Positions 1-8,741 of a DNA stretch of 64,000 nt are shown one piece after another. Numbering within the stretch: position 1 is the stretch's first letter; every line of letters starts with the position of its first letter. Source of the DNA: CAZOVB01 sp964583095 (GTDB lineage Bacteria > Planctomycetota > Phycisphaerae > SM23-33); assembly GCA_964583095.1 (NCBI GenBank), contig CAZOVB010000005.1, forward strand, positions 1-64,000, read 5' to 3'. The translations under genes and the position numbers were made by a program. A model generated the notes under the pieces. It had not been told where the DNA came from. It did no database searches and was given only the letters and a program-made list of their open reading frames with translations.

Positions 1-290
1 TCAATACCGCCGTAAGCCAGATGGACAAGGTCACCCAGTCCAACGCCGCCAACGCTGAAGAAACCGCCTCGGCCGCCGAGGAAATGTCCGCCCAGGCCGA
101 GCAGCTCAACCAGGCCGTCCATGCCCTCCAGGCCATGGTCTACGGAGCCGGGCATACCTCCCAGGCTTCCTTCCAGACCCAGAAGCCTCAACCTGGCCAC
201 AAACCCCAGCGAAAAGATCGCAGCGTCGCCAAGCCCCAATCCAGCGACACGTTCCAGCAGGAAGACTCCCAGGAACCCGTTGAATTCTGA
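1..290 (+). CDS. Methyl-accepting chemotaxis protein, C-terminal fragment (runs off window start)
   Basis: Only the last ~95 residues are inside the window, read in the frame that begins at base 3. They resemble the end of a chemoreceptor cytoplasmic coiled coil: an alternating Ala/Glu/Gln heptad pattern with NAANAEETASAAEEMSAQAE, followed by a flexible Gln/Ser/Lys-rich tail ending in EPVEF. The same segment recurs, diverged, at the end of the complete chemoreceptor at 35273-37588, so the two are paralogues. Membrane chemoreceptors signal through CheA/CheW; the sensor part of this one lies outside the window. The tail lacks an obvious NWETF-type CheR-binding pentapeptide. A strong terminator follows 22 bases after the stop. 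Confidence 0.9.
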   Translation, partial: NTAVSQMDKVTQSNAANAEETASAAEEMSAQAEQLNQAVHALQAMVYGAGHTSQASFQTQKPQPGHKPQRKDRSVAKPQSSDTFQQEDSQEPVEF

Positions 291-311
291 CGCCTGACCT
301 TTCGCATTCCC

Positions 312-348
312 GCGGGGCGCCGAGCTGCAATCGGCGCCCCGCTTTTTT
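312..348 (+). terminator. Intrinsic terminator of the chemoreceptor gene
   Basis: Perfect 12-bp GC-rich inverted repeat (312-323 with 331-342) with a 7-base loop, followed directly by six T residues (343-348). Confidence 0.92.
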
Positions 349-349
349 C

Positions 350-1162
350 TTGCGCTTCGGATTCCGAAAGGATTCCGTCACCGGCTCGAGTCACCCGTAC
401 GTGTACCCGGTCCAGACCCCCGAAGACCTGGACAAGCTCCGCTGGCTTTACCATGAAGATGCAACCTTCGAGGTCGACGAGGAATCCCTCGCCCAGAGTC
501 GCGACCGCCAGAAGCAGGTCGAACAGGCCGACGCGGTCTCCATGACCGGCGTGGGGCCTTCCCCGCTGATGCACATGATCGAACACCTGGCCGGGCCGGA
601 AAACGCCGTCTTCCTGATGGTCGATGCCCCCGAGAAGTTCGACGAGGTCCTGGACCTGATGCACCAGAGCCACAAACGCATGCTCCAGGCCAAGGTTCGA
701 TCCTGCGCAGCCGACACGGTCTGGATGACCGCGAACACCTCCACCACGCTGATCAACCCTGCGATGTTCGACAAGTACTGCATGGGACATCTGAGCGACT
801 ACGCCAACATCATCCACGACGCGGGCAAACTGGCGGTACACCACATGTGCGGCAAGCTCGATGCGCTGCTGGAGATGCTCGAGAAACTTCCCGCCGACGC
901 CAACGAGGCCTACACGACCCCGCCGGTAGGCGATACCACCCTGGCCGCCGGCAGGACGCGGATGCCCTCCAAGGCGATGATTGGCGGAACCAACGCCGCG
1001 CTGTGGCTTCGCAGCGCCGAAGAGATCATTGCCGATGTCGAGACGGACCTGGCCAACTGCCCCGATCGGCGCGGGATCTTCCTGACCAGCGCCGGACAGC
1101 TTCCCGGCGCGGTGACCTTCGAAAAGGCCAAGACCGTGGTAGAGCAGCTCAAGAAGCTCTGA
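350..1162 (+). CDS. UroD/MtaA-family corrinoid methyltransferase-like protein, 5'-truncated, possibly a remnant
   Basis: The 270-residue frame matches the C-terminal two thirds of the uroporphyrinogen decarboxylase superfamily: a YPVQTPEDLDKL segment, GVGPSPLM, and a zinc-ligand-like HHMCG motif near residue 167. Family members are normally 340-380 residues, and the first ~90-110 residues are missing. The only possible start is a TTG at 350, two bases after the U-tract of the chemoreceptor terminator, with no ribosome-binding site. The position that often carries the second zinc cysteine in MtaA-type proteins reads SAGQLP here, so that cysteine is absent. I infer a rearrangement that removed the promoter and N terminus; it may be a pseudogene. 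Confidence 0.72.
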   Translation: MRFGFRKDSVTGSSHPYVYPVQTPEDLDKLRWLYHEDATFEVDEESLAQSRDRQKQVEQADAVSMTGVGPSPLMHMIEHLAGPENAVFLMVDAPEKFDEVLDLMHQSHKRMLQAKVRSCAADTVWMTANTSTTLINPAMFDKYCMGHLSDYANIIHDAGKLAVHHMCGKLDALLEMLEKLPADANEAYTTPPVGDTTLAAGRTRMPSKAMIGGTNAALWLRSAEEIIADVETDLANCPDRRGIFLTSAGQLPGAVTFEKAKTVVEQLKKL

Positions 1163-1263
1163 CCCCCTCTACCCCGACAGAGACGGACAAGCCGATTCCG
1201 GCGGCGATTGATCGTCGCCGGCCGGCGGAGCGTGCTTGCAGCCTTTGCAGGTCTGTAATTTGC

Positions 1264-1291
1264 TTGCATGCCATTGGCGCGCATCTATAAT
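1264..1291 (+). promoter_or_regulatory. Sigma-70-like promoter TTGCAT-N16-TATAAT
   Basis: A TTGCAT box at 1264-1269 and a consensus TATAAT at 1286-1291. The predicted transcript start is close to 1298, so the ATG at 1299 would have no leader and the ATG at 1332 becomes the better start for the downstream gene. Confidence 0.65.
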
Positions 1292-1331
1292 CTGTACCAT
1301 GGTGCACGATGCGCACCGGAAAAGAAGCCTT

Positions 1332-1745
1332 ATGTGCAAGATGCAGACGCAACGCCCGACGACTTCGGCAACTGCCCGCAAACCTCTTCTGCTGGTCGCG
1401 CTGCTTTCGGTTCTCGCAGCGGGACTGCTGGTGGAGTTGGGGCGCAGCGGCGCGATGGCCCAGCTTCCCCAACAGGAAGAGTCGGTCGGCCTGGATTCGC
1501 CCGGATCGGTCATGGCGATACCCGCCAGGCTGGGCCGCGGGGAAGAAGGCATCGTTCTCATCGATACGCAAAGGCGCAGCATGGCGCTGTACCATTGGGA
1601 ATCCGACAAGAGGCGCCTGCGATGGCTGGCTTCACGAAACTTCACGTTCGACCTGCAGATAGAAGATTACAACACGGAGATGAAACCTGCCGAGGTCCGA
1701 AAACTCGCCCAGCAGGCCAACCGTTTGAGCGACGAGGCCCCGTAA
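1332..1745 (+). CDS. Small membrane-anchored or secreted protein of unknown function
   Basis: A 137-residue protein when started at ATG 1332, chosen because the promoter TATAAT ends at 1291 and a GGAAAAGAAG stretch lies just upstream. An N-terminal hydrophobic segment (about residues 17-36, LLLVALLSVLAAGLLV) acts as a signal anchor. The rest is a compact polar domain containing a tryptophan-rich patch (LYHWES, RWLASRNF) and a basic/acidic C-terminal helix. I recognise no family. It sits 24 bases before the HTH/membrane protein and is probably co-transcribed with it. Alternative starts are ATG 1299 and TTG 1236. Confidence 0.6.
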   Translation: MCKMQTQRPTTSATARKPLLLVALLSVLAAGLLVELGRSGAMAQLPQQEESVGLDSPGSVMAIPARLGRGEEGIVLIDTQRRSMALYHWESDKRRLRWLASRNFTFDLQIEDYNTEMKPAEVRKLAQQANRLSDEAP

Positions 1746-1769
1746 GGGTCACCTACAGGAGTAAGAGCC

Positions 1770-2600
1770 ATGGCCAAGAAAATGTACTACAACGAGCAGG
1801 AAGCCGCCGACCAGTTGGGGATCACCCCCGAAGAACTGGCTGTGCACGTCAAGGACAACAAGCTCCGCGTCTTCCAGGATGGTTCGAAACGAATGTACCT
1901 CGCCCAGGAGGTCGACAAACTCGCAGCCGAACTGACCAGCGCCGGCGAGATCGAACTGACCCCCGCCGACACCAGTGAAAGCGACGTGGTGAGTCTGGAC
2001 GAGGCCGACTCGGACAACGACTCGCTCAGCGATACCGGCAAAGAAGATACGGTCATCACGGCCGAGGGCATCAGCATCTTCGACGACGAAGATCTCGAAA
2101 TCGAAGCGGCCGACCCGATGGCCAAGACGCAGATCGCCCCCTCGCTGGAAGACCAGGTCGCCCTCGACGGCGTGGGCAGCGGATCGGGCCTGCTGGACCT
2201 GACCCGCGAGAGCGACGACACCTCCCTCGGGGCCGAGGTGCTGGATAATATCGACGTCGAAGGCGTCGGAGCCGAAATCATTGAAGAAACCGAGCCGGAA
2301 CCGGCCTACTCTACCCCCGCAGCCCCGGCCGGGGCCTATGCCCAGCCGGTCGAGCAGGTCGATGCCTCCAGCGGGATGTTCGGCGGAATGGCCGTAGCGG
2401 GCATGATCGCCTCGCTGCTGATCCTGGCCGTGGCGATTCCCGTCCTCCAGGGCAACATCCCGGGATTTGTCCTGACGCTGTCCCAGAACCTCCCGGCCGT
2501 GCTGGGCGGACTGGTGGTCGTGGCCGTCATCGCCGCCCTGATCGGATACTTCATGGGCAAGGCAGCAGCCGACCGCCGCCGAATGACAATGAAGTCCTGA
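1770..2600 (+). CDS. MerR/excisionase-type HTH domain protein with two C-terminal membrane helices
   Basis: 276 residues, started at the ATG behind AGGAG. Residues 5-52 (YYNEQEAADQLGITPEELAVH...) have the winged-helix pattern of excisionase/MerR-type DNA-binding domains. Residues ~55-205 are acidic, low-complexity and rich in Asp/Glu/Ser. Two hydrophobic helices follow (about 211-233 and 242-264) with a basic cytoplasmic end (DRRRMTMK). The order HTH, acidic linker, membrane anchor suggests a membrane-tethered DNA- or protein-binding factor. Function is unknown; the HTH may bind protein rather than DNA. It follows the small membrane protein by 24 bases. Confidence 0.7.
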   Translation: MAKKMYYNEQEAADQLGITPEELAVHVKDNKLRVFQDGSKRMYLAQEVDKLAAELTSAGEIELTPADTSESDVVSLDEADSDNDSLSDTGKEDTVITAEGISIFDDEDLEIEAADPMAKTQIAPSLEDQVALDGVGSGSGLLDLTRESDDTSLGAEVLDNIDVEGVGAEIIEETEPEPAYSTPAAPAGAYAQPVEQVDASSGMFGGMAVAGMIASLLILAVAIPVLQGNIPGFVLTLSQNLPAVLGGLVVVAVIAALIGYFMGKAAADRRRMTMKS

Positions 2601-2623
2601 GGCCCCACGAGCCGACATTAAGG

Positions 2624-2652
2624 AAAGGCCGATCAAGGATGTCGGCCTTTTC
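2624..2652 (+). terminator. Probable intrinsic terminator
   Basis: Inverted repeat of 9 bp (2624-2632 with 2642-2650) ending in TTTT, between the HTH/membrane gene and the OmpA lipoprotein gene. Confidence 0.6.
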
Positions 2653-2686
2653 GTGGCACCCACGCCGGCAGAAAGGATTTGATGCT

Positions 2687-3535
2687 ATGAACCCCCGCAG
2701 TGCCCCTCTACTCCTGACGACCCTCGTCGGCTTGCTCTGCGCGGCGGGATGCGTCCCCAATAACAAGCTCCGCGAGGCGGAAAACGCCAACCGGCTCCTG
2801 GAAGAACAGAACCGAAATCTCGCTTCGCGTACCGAGGCCCTCCGGGCTGAGTTGACCCAGACCCGCTCCGAAGTCGACGACTGCCAGATGGAACTCGACC
2901 GCTCGCGAAAGCTCATGCAGAGCTACCAGAGCTCCATTCGCCTGCTGGAAGAGGAGCGCGATAAACTCCAGGAGATCCTCACACGGGAAATCGCCGCCAA
3001 CAAGCCCAGTCCCATCAATATCACCGTCCTGCCTCCCAAACTCGACCAGGCCCTGAAGCAGTTCGCCGCGCAGTACCCCGACATGATCGAATACGTCGCC
3101 GGCAGGGGAATGGTCAAGTTCAAGTCGGACCTGACCTTCGATAAAGGCTCGGCCCAGACGGGACGCGAGGCCCGCGAAGCCCTGCAGATGTTCGCCGAAA
3201 TCCTCAAGAGTTCCGAAGCCCAGGACTTTGTCGTCGTCATCGCAGGCCACACCGACAACATTCCCATCCGCAAGCCCGCCACAAAGCGGGCCCACCCGAA
3301 CAACTGGTTCCTGTCGGTGCACAGGGCGCTTTCGGTTCAGGATTTCCTGACCGTCGTGGGCAGGCTCGATCCCCAGCGCATCGCCGTGATGGGCTTCGGC
3401 GAGCACCACCCGGTGGCTCCCAACAAGCCCAACGAGGGCGGAAACCCCGCCAATCGACGCGTGGAAATCTGGCTGGTCCCGCCGGGGCAGTTCCTCACCG
3501 AAGGAGCTGCCGACCTGAACCAGAGCTCCAAATAG
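2687..3535 (+). CDS. OmpA/Pal-like peptidoglycan-binding lipoprotein
   Basis: 282 residues. The start at ATG 2687 is preferred over the in-frame upstream start at 2639 because it is preceded by AAAGGA and gives a proper lipoprotein signal (MNPRSAPLLL...LLCAAGC). After the lipidated cysteine comes a long coiled coil (about residues 25-105), then an OmpA C-terminal domain with the conserved GHTDN and NRRVEIWL motifs that bind diaminopimelate in peptidoglycan. Known members tether the outer membrane to the wall. The coiled coil makes it longer than classical Pal. It faces der convergently across a terminator. Confidence 0.87.
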   Translation: MNPRSAPLLLTTLVGLLCAAGCVPNNKLREAENANRLLEEQNRNLASRTEALRAELTQTRSEVDDCQMELDRSRKLMQSYQSSIRLLEEERDKLQEILTREIAANKPSPINITVLPPKLDQALKQFAAQYPDMIEYVAGRGMVKFKSDLTFDKGSAQTGREAREALQMFAEILKSSEAQDFVVVIAGHTDNIPIRKPATKRAHPNNWFLSVHRALSVQDFLTVVGRLDPQRIAVMGFGEHHPVAPNKPNEGGNPANRRVEIWLVPPGQFLTEGAADLNQSSK

Positions 3536-3558
3536 CTTTCCCCCTTTCGCCGCTTGCC

Positions 3559-3592
3559 AAGCCCCGCAGCCTGAGCCGTTGCGGGGCTTTTT
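3559..3592 (+). terminator. Intrinsic terminator after the OmpA lipoprotein gene
   Basis: Perfect 10-bp stem (3559-3568 with 3580-3589) running into five T residues (3588-3592). The opposite strand lacks a U-tract, so it serves the plus-strand gene. Confidence 0.85.
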
Positions 3593-3603
3593 GCTTGGCT
3601 GCT

Positions 3604-4932
3604 TCAGTCCTGATCGCCACGCCGCTGGCGGAAGATCAACTGAATCGGCACCTCCGCAAAGGGCGTCCTCTGCTGCAACTGGTTCAGCAGATAGCGCCGA
3701 TACGTCTGGTCGAAGCTCTTGAGATGGTTGACGAACAGGACGATCGTCACCGGACCCGTCGCCACCTGCGTGGCGTAGAGAATCTTGGGTGGCTTGGTGC
3801 CGGCTTTGTGGCTCGGGCCCCGCTGGGCCACGATGTCCTTGATCACCTGGTTGAGCTCCCCCGTGCCCATCCGGTGCTGCGACTGGGCGAAGAGCTGCTC
3901 GGCCAGCTCGATCGTCTGGCGGATGTTCGTCTCCTGGCGGGCACTGGTCAGGCTGATCGGCACGTAGGAAAACTGCGGGAATACCTTCGAAAGATACTCC
4001 TCGTACTCCTCCGGGCTGGCGACCTCCTCGGCCAGGTCCCACTTGTTGACCACCAGCACGACCGGCTTGTGCTGCTGGGCGATCTCGCCGGCCAGCTTCT
4101 TGTCGACCTGTGAAATCTTGACCGAAGCATCGATGAACAAAGCCACCACGTCGGCCCGGCTGATCGAACCCATCGCCCGGCTGAAGGAATAGAACTCGAT
4201 ATCGCCCGAGAGGCTGCGCTTCTTGCGGACACCGGCGGTGTCGATCAGCACCAGCCTCCTGCCATCCAGTTCCAACTCGACATCCACGCTGTCGCGGGTA
4301 GTTCCGGGGACCTCCGAAACGATCACCCGCTGGGAGCCGACAAGCGCGTTGATGAACGTACTCTTGCCGGCGTTGCGCTTGCCCACCACCGCAAGGCGCA
4401 TCACCGGGGCGGGGAGCGATTCCTCGATTCGGTCGCCCAGTTGCTCCAGGACCTCCTGGCGAAGTTCCCGCAGGCCCGTATTGTGCGCCGCGGAAATCTC
4501 TACCGGATCGCCGAAACCCAGACGCGGCATCTCGTGGACCTCGCTGACCAGAGACGTCTGGTCGATCTTGTTGGCCACGAGGATCACCGGCTTGTCTTCC
4601 CGCCGAAGCCGCTGGGCTACGTGCTGGTCCAGCGGGACAATCCCCTCCCGGGCATCGACGACAAAGAGCACCAGGTCGGCCGCTGCGATAGCATAGCTGA
4701 TCTGCGATTCCACATGATCGGTCAGGTTGTCGCTGTCCTCGATCCCCATCCCCCCGGTATCGACCAATTCGACAAACCGGTCGCTGTCCAGGGCGCAGGG
4801 GCAGCAGACCCGGTCGCGCGTGACACCGGGCGTGGCATCCACGATGGAAATGCGGCGTCCGATCAGGCGATTGAACAGGCTGCTTTTGCCGACGTTGGGT
4901 CGGCCTACGATCGCTACGGTGGGCAGGCTCAT
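3604..4932 (-). CDS. der: Ribosome biogenesis GTPase Der (EngA)
   Basis: 442 residues with the diagnostic tandem GTPase layout. The first P-loop is GRPNVGKS (residues 10-17) with DATPGVTRD, DTGG and NKID motifs. The second P-loop is GKRNAGKS (near residue 185) with PGTTRD, DTAG and NKWD. A C-terminal KH-like domain contains PPKILYATQ. Length is typical. Der helps mature the 50S subunit. The start is an ATG only 9 bases after a TACACT -10 box, so the mRNA has almost no leader. Confidence 0.97.
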   Translation of the reverse strand: MSLPTVAIVGRPNVGKSSLFNRLIGRRISIVDATPGVTRDRVCCPCALDSDRFVELVDTGGMGIEDSDNLTDHVESQISYAIAAADLVLFVVDAREGIVPLDQHVAQRLRREDKPVILVANKIDQTSLVSEVHEMPRLGFGDPVEISAAHNTGLRELRQEVLEQLGDRIEESLPAPVMRLAVVGKRNAGKSTFINALVGSQRVIVSEVPGTTRDSVDVELELDGRRLVLIDTAGVRKKRSLSGDIEFYSFSRAMGSISRADVVALFIDASVKISQVDKKLAGEIAQQHKPVVLVVNKWDLAEEVASPEEYEEYLSKVFPQFSYVPISLTSARQETNIRQTIELAEQLFAQSQHRMGTGELNQVIKDIVAQRGPSHKAGTKPPKILYATQVATGPVTIVLFVNHLKSFDQTYRRYLLNQLQQRTPFAEVPIQLIFRQRRGDQD

Positions 4933-4941
4933 AAGCCCCGC

Positions 4942-4970
4942 AGTGTACCGTATCCGCCCGTGGTTGGCAA
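4942..4970 (-). promoter_or_regulatory. Promoter of der, TTGCCA-N17-TACACT
   Basis: On the minus strand, TTGCCA (4965-4970) and TACACT (4942-4947) are 17 bases apart. The ATG (4932) follows the -10 box after 9 bases, predicting a leader of about 2-3 nt. Confidence 0.65.
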
Positions 4971-5017
4971 TATGTGACCTGAAAGCGTTACGTCAGAGGA
5001 GTTTCCTTCAAGGATTG

Positions 5018-5046
5018 CTGACGAAGCCGACGCTCTAAGGTATACT
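5018..5046 (+). promoter_or_regulatory. Probable promoter of the moxR gene
   Basis: CTGACG (5018-5023), a 17-base spacer and TATACT (5041-5046), about 40 bases upstream of the chosen ATG. Confidence 0.5.
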
Positions 5047-5086
5047 CGGGGTTATAGAAATGTCCCTTCCAGGCAAGGAGGCCCTC

Positions 5087-6121
<1,035 letters not shown>

Positions 6122-6218
6122 ACCGCCTTCTGCCGGATCGGACTTATCCCGGCCCGGAGCGGACGGAACCGGATGCACGAGGCAACAACCGAAAAACCCT
6201 CAACCGCGGGAGACCCCG

Positions 6219-7715
6219 GTGAAACCAGCTTCCATTCTGCTTGCCCTGCTGATGACCTGTCCCTCCTGGGCCTTTGCGGGCGAGCACACCCAAAGGGCCC
6301 TGGAAGAGCTTGCCCAGGCGGCAAAAGACAAGAAGAACAAGGCCCTGATCCTGGCCACGCTCAAACAGACCGAAGAACCCGAAGCCCTGGGCGTCTTCAT
6401 CGCCCTGGGCCAGAGCAAGGATCCCGCCTTTCGCAGAATGGCCCCCCAGGGCATCATGGACCTGGCCCGGGAGGACCAGGCACCCGGCCTGCTCAGGCCC
6501 TTCCTCCAGGACACCAACCTTTCCATCCGCAGCGAGACGCTGATCTACCTCAGCCAACTCGATGCGCTGGACAAGCAGGACCTTCTGGCCCAACTCGAAG
6601 CCGACAGCTACGATCTCCAGTGCATCGCCGCTCGCTGTCTGGTCAAGATCGGCCAGGGGCACCTGGCCCGCAAGACACTGGAAAGACTGGCCTACACCGG
6701 AGAAGATGACCGCAGAGAACCCGATCTGCCCACACAGGTGATGTCCGCGGTGGCCCTGCTGTCCATAGGCCAGAACGTCTATCACGATCCGCTCAAGCAG
6801 AAGCTCACCCATCCGCGGACATCCACCAGCGCGATCATGTTGGCCCTTTCGGAAATCGAGGCTCTTCAGGTCGCCCAGGCCGTGGATATCGCCCAGGCCA
6901 TCGCCGACGACGACCGAATGGACATCCGGGTTCGTCTCCAGGCCCACAAGTCCGTCCTGAACGTCGCCCCCGACGGCAAGAAAAGACTGATCAAGTCCCT
7001 GGTCCAGGCCCCGGAGCACCTCGTGCCCCACCTGCTGCACCTGCTGGTCCAGGAAGCCGGAGACACCGGCTCGCTGACCCTCCTGGCCGGGCGGCAGGGG
7101 CTGCTGGGAGCCCTGGCCAGATTCGAACAGGCCCGCTCAGCCGGCGAGGCCTCTCAGGTAGCCCGATTGGCCCAGGTCGCCCTGGAACGTGACCAGCCCA
7201 TTGTGATCGAGTACGTGCTGGGAAGAGCCCGGATGGACTTCCGCGACGAAAAAGACTATGTCCAGGCGTACGATCAGCCCCTGCTGGCGCTTCTGGAATC
7301 CATTCGTGAAAGAGGCACCCCGCGAGGTCCGGATGTGGCCATCGTCCAGCAGAGCGTGGCGATCCTGGCCGACCTGAACACCCCCGCCGCCCGCGTGAAG
7401 CTTCAGGAACTCCTCGCCCGGCGTTATGACGCATTCCAGGCCACCGTAGCGGCAGGACTGCCCCGGGCCCGGAGCCAGGCCGTCGCCGCCATCGCCCAAC
7501 CTCTGCTCGAAAGCCCCTACGAGAGACTCAGTGCCTACGCAGCCTTTGCCATGGGCAAATTCGCCCGCAAGGAAGCCACCCCGGTTCTTCTGGAAATCCT
7601 CACCCGCAAAGACCGATACCGCCTGCCCCTGCGAACCCTTGCCGGCTGGTACCTGATGAAAATCGAGGGCCAGACCGAGCAAGGCGCCCAGGCCATCGGG
7701 GAGATGGTCAAGTAG
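6219..7715 (+). CDS. Exported HEAT-repeat protein
   Basis: 498 residues starting at GTG 6219, preceded by GGGAGA. This start gives a clear signal peptide (KPASILLALLMTCPSWAFA, cleavage before GE). The mature part is built almost entirely of ~30-residue helical pairs with the spacing of HEAT/armadillo-like repeats (for example FLQDTNLSIRSETLIYLSQL and YDLQCIAARCLVKIGQGHLA). HEAT solenoids are protein-binding scaffolds, so a periplasmic scaffold role is likely. It lies ~100 bases after moxR and may be co-transcribed. In-frame coding potential before 6219 overlaps moxR in another frame and is discounted. Confidence 0.82.
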   Translation: MKPASILLALLMTCPSWAFAGEHTQRALEELAQAAKDKKNKALILATLKQTEEPEALGVFIALGQSKDPAFRRMAPQGIMDLAREDQAPGLLRPFLQDTNLSIRSETLIYLSQLDALDKQDLLAQLEADSYDLQCIAARCLVKIGQGHLARKTLERLAYTGEDDRREPDLPTQVMSAVALLSIGQNVYHDPLKQKLTHPRTSTSAIMLALSEIEALQVAQAVDIAQAIADDDRMDIRVRLQAHKSVLNVAPDGKKRLIKSLVQAPEHLVPHLLHLLVQEAGDTGSLTLLAGRQGLLGALARFEQARSAGEASQVARLAQVALERDQPIVIEYVLGRARMDFRDEKDYVQAYDQPLLALLESIRERGTPRGPDVAIVQQSVAILADLNTPAARVKLQELLARRYDAFQATVAAGLPRARSQAVAAIAQPLLESPYERLSAYAAFAMGKFARKEATPVLLEILTRKDRYRLPLRTLAGWYLMKIEGQTEQGAQAIGEMVK

Positions 7716-7828
7716 CCCCTGCTCTGCGGTCCCCATGCCGGCCGGGCCTGGGCTGCTCCTGCTCTGCGTGGCAGAAGGATTCCCTCCTGCCGAACCTTCT
7801 CCCGTACGCCATCAACGAAACCGAACAT

Positions 7829-7857
7829 TTGACAAGGCAGGCTCCACAGGGTATTGT
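7829..7857 (+). promoter_or_regulatory. Promoter of the dtxR-like/feoA operon, TTGACA-N17-TATTGT
   Basis: A consensus -35 TTGACA (7829-7834) and TATTGT (7852-7857) at the optimal 17-base spacing. Predicted transcription start is near 7864, inside the imperfect inverted repeat at 7863-7880. Confidence 0.8.
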
Positions 7858-7862
7858 TTCAT

Positions 7863-7880
7863 CCGGTGAACTTTCGCCGG
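7863..7880 (+). promoter_or_regulatory. Operator-like inverted repeat before the dtxR-like gene
   Basis: Arms CCGGTGAA and TTCGCCGG (7 of 8 positions complementary) separated by CT. The repeat lies between the predicted transcript start and the ATG at 7888 and includes part of the ribosome-binding region, so binding would block both initiation and translation. Autoregulation by the DtxR-type protein is an inference. Confidence 0.45.
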
Positions 7881-7887
7881 AGCTCGC

Positions 7888-8361
7888 ATGCCCACCCAAC
7901 TGCATGAAATTACCCCTGCCCTTCAGGACTATCTCGAAGCGGTGCTGCGTCTCGAGCAGGAGACCGATTCTGCCCGCATCAGCGATATTGCCTCGCATAT
8001 CGGCGTGGGCAAGCCGGCCGTCACCAGCGCCATGAAGACCCTCGCCCAGCGCGAACTGGTCAACTACGAAGCCTACCACACGGTCACCCTCACCGAGAAG
8101 GGATCCAGACTGGCTCTGGAAATCCAGCGAAGGCATCGCGTGCTCAGAGAGTTTCTTACCGAAATCCTGGGCCTGGACCACTCCCGCGCCGACGCCAACG
8201 CCTGTCGCATGGAACATGCCGTCGACGCAGCCGTCCTGGACCGCCTGGCCGAGTTGACAGAGCACATCCAGCAGGACCCGGCCGTCTCGTCCCGGTTCAT
8301 CGAGTCCTTCCATCGCCATCTTGCCCAGCAGGAGAGCCCCGAGCAAAAAGGCCCGAAGTAA
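7888..8361 (+). CDS. DtxR/MntR-family metal-dependent transcriptional regulator
   Basis: 157 residues. Residues ~8-65 form the winged HTH (LQDYLEAVLRLEQE, RISDIASHIGVGKPAVTSAMKTL, VTLTEKG). Residues ~70-140 are the dimerisation/metal domain with RHRVLREFLTEILG, ACRMEHAVD and the C-terminal helices. The ligand pattern (Cys/Glu/His around ACRMEH) fits an Fe or Mn sensor. It lacks the third SH3/FeoA-like domain of long DtxR proteins, but such a domain is encoded by the next gene, which overlaps it by one base (TAATG). Confidence 0.92.
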   Translation: MPTQLHEITPALQDYLEAVLRLEQETDSARISDIASHIGVGKPAVTSAMKTLAQRELVNYEAYHTVTLTEKGSRLALEIQRRHRVLREFLTEILGLDHSRADANACRMEHAVDAAVLDRLAELTEHIQQDPAVSSRFIESFHRHLAQQESPEQKGPK

Positions 8362-8642
8362 TGCCCCGACCCACACCCCGCGATCCTCAGCCAACCCCCG
8401 CGCATCCGGGCAGTGAAATTTCCCTCTCGGCCGCATCCACCGGCCAGGAGGTCCTGCTGCTTTCCATGCACGGAGGTCACGAGTTTCAGCACCGCATGGC
8501 CGAGATGGGCCTGTTGCCCGGAGTTCGTTTCAGGGTGATCAGCCACGCCCGCTACGGGCCGATCATCATCTCCGTCAAGGACACGCGCCTCATGCTCGGG
8601 CGGGGCATGGCCAGGCGGGTGATGGTTCGCCCCTGCCAGTGA
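8361..8642 (+). CDS. FeoA-domain protein
   Basis: 93 residues. After a Pro-rich N-terminal tail the FeoA SH3-like fold is clear: GHEFQHRMAEMGLLPG, VRFRVISHARYGPIIISVKDTRLMLGRGMARRVMV. FeoA normally assists the ferrous iron permease FeoB, but no feoB follows; the next gene is a lipoprotein isomerase from its own promoter. It overlaps the DtxR-like gene by one base, so the two are translationally coupled. It may act as a detached third domain of the regulator or serve a FeoB encoded elsewhere. Confidence 0.9.
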   Translation: MPRPTPRDPQPTPAHPGSEISLSAASTGQEVLLLSMHGGHEFQHRMAEMGLLPGVRFRVISHARYGPIIISVKDTRLMLGRGMARRVMVRPCQ

Positions 8643-8664
8643 GGCCCCCCAGGCACAAGAGCGT

Positions 8665-8693
8665 TTGACTCCGCCCGGGCCCGGCGGTACTCT
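8665..8693 (+). promoter_or_regulatory. Promoter TTGACT-N17-TACTCT
   Basis: TTGACT (8665-8670) and TACTCT (8688-8693) at 17-base spacing, upstream of the PPIase-aminotransferase-Rnf-like operon. Confidence 0.72.
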
Positions 8694-8741
8694 CAACAGT
8701 GTCAAACAACGAAATCCGACCGAACTTTCAAGAGGTATTCC

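Noticed and set aside
7716..7790. Direct repeat CTGCTCTGCG after the HEAT-repeat gene
   Set aside because: Two short copies with no palindrome or U-tract; most likely chance.
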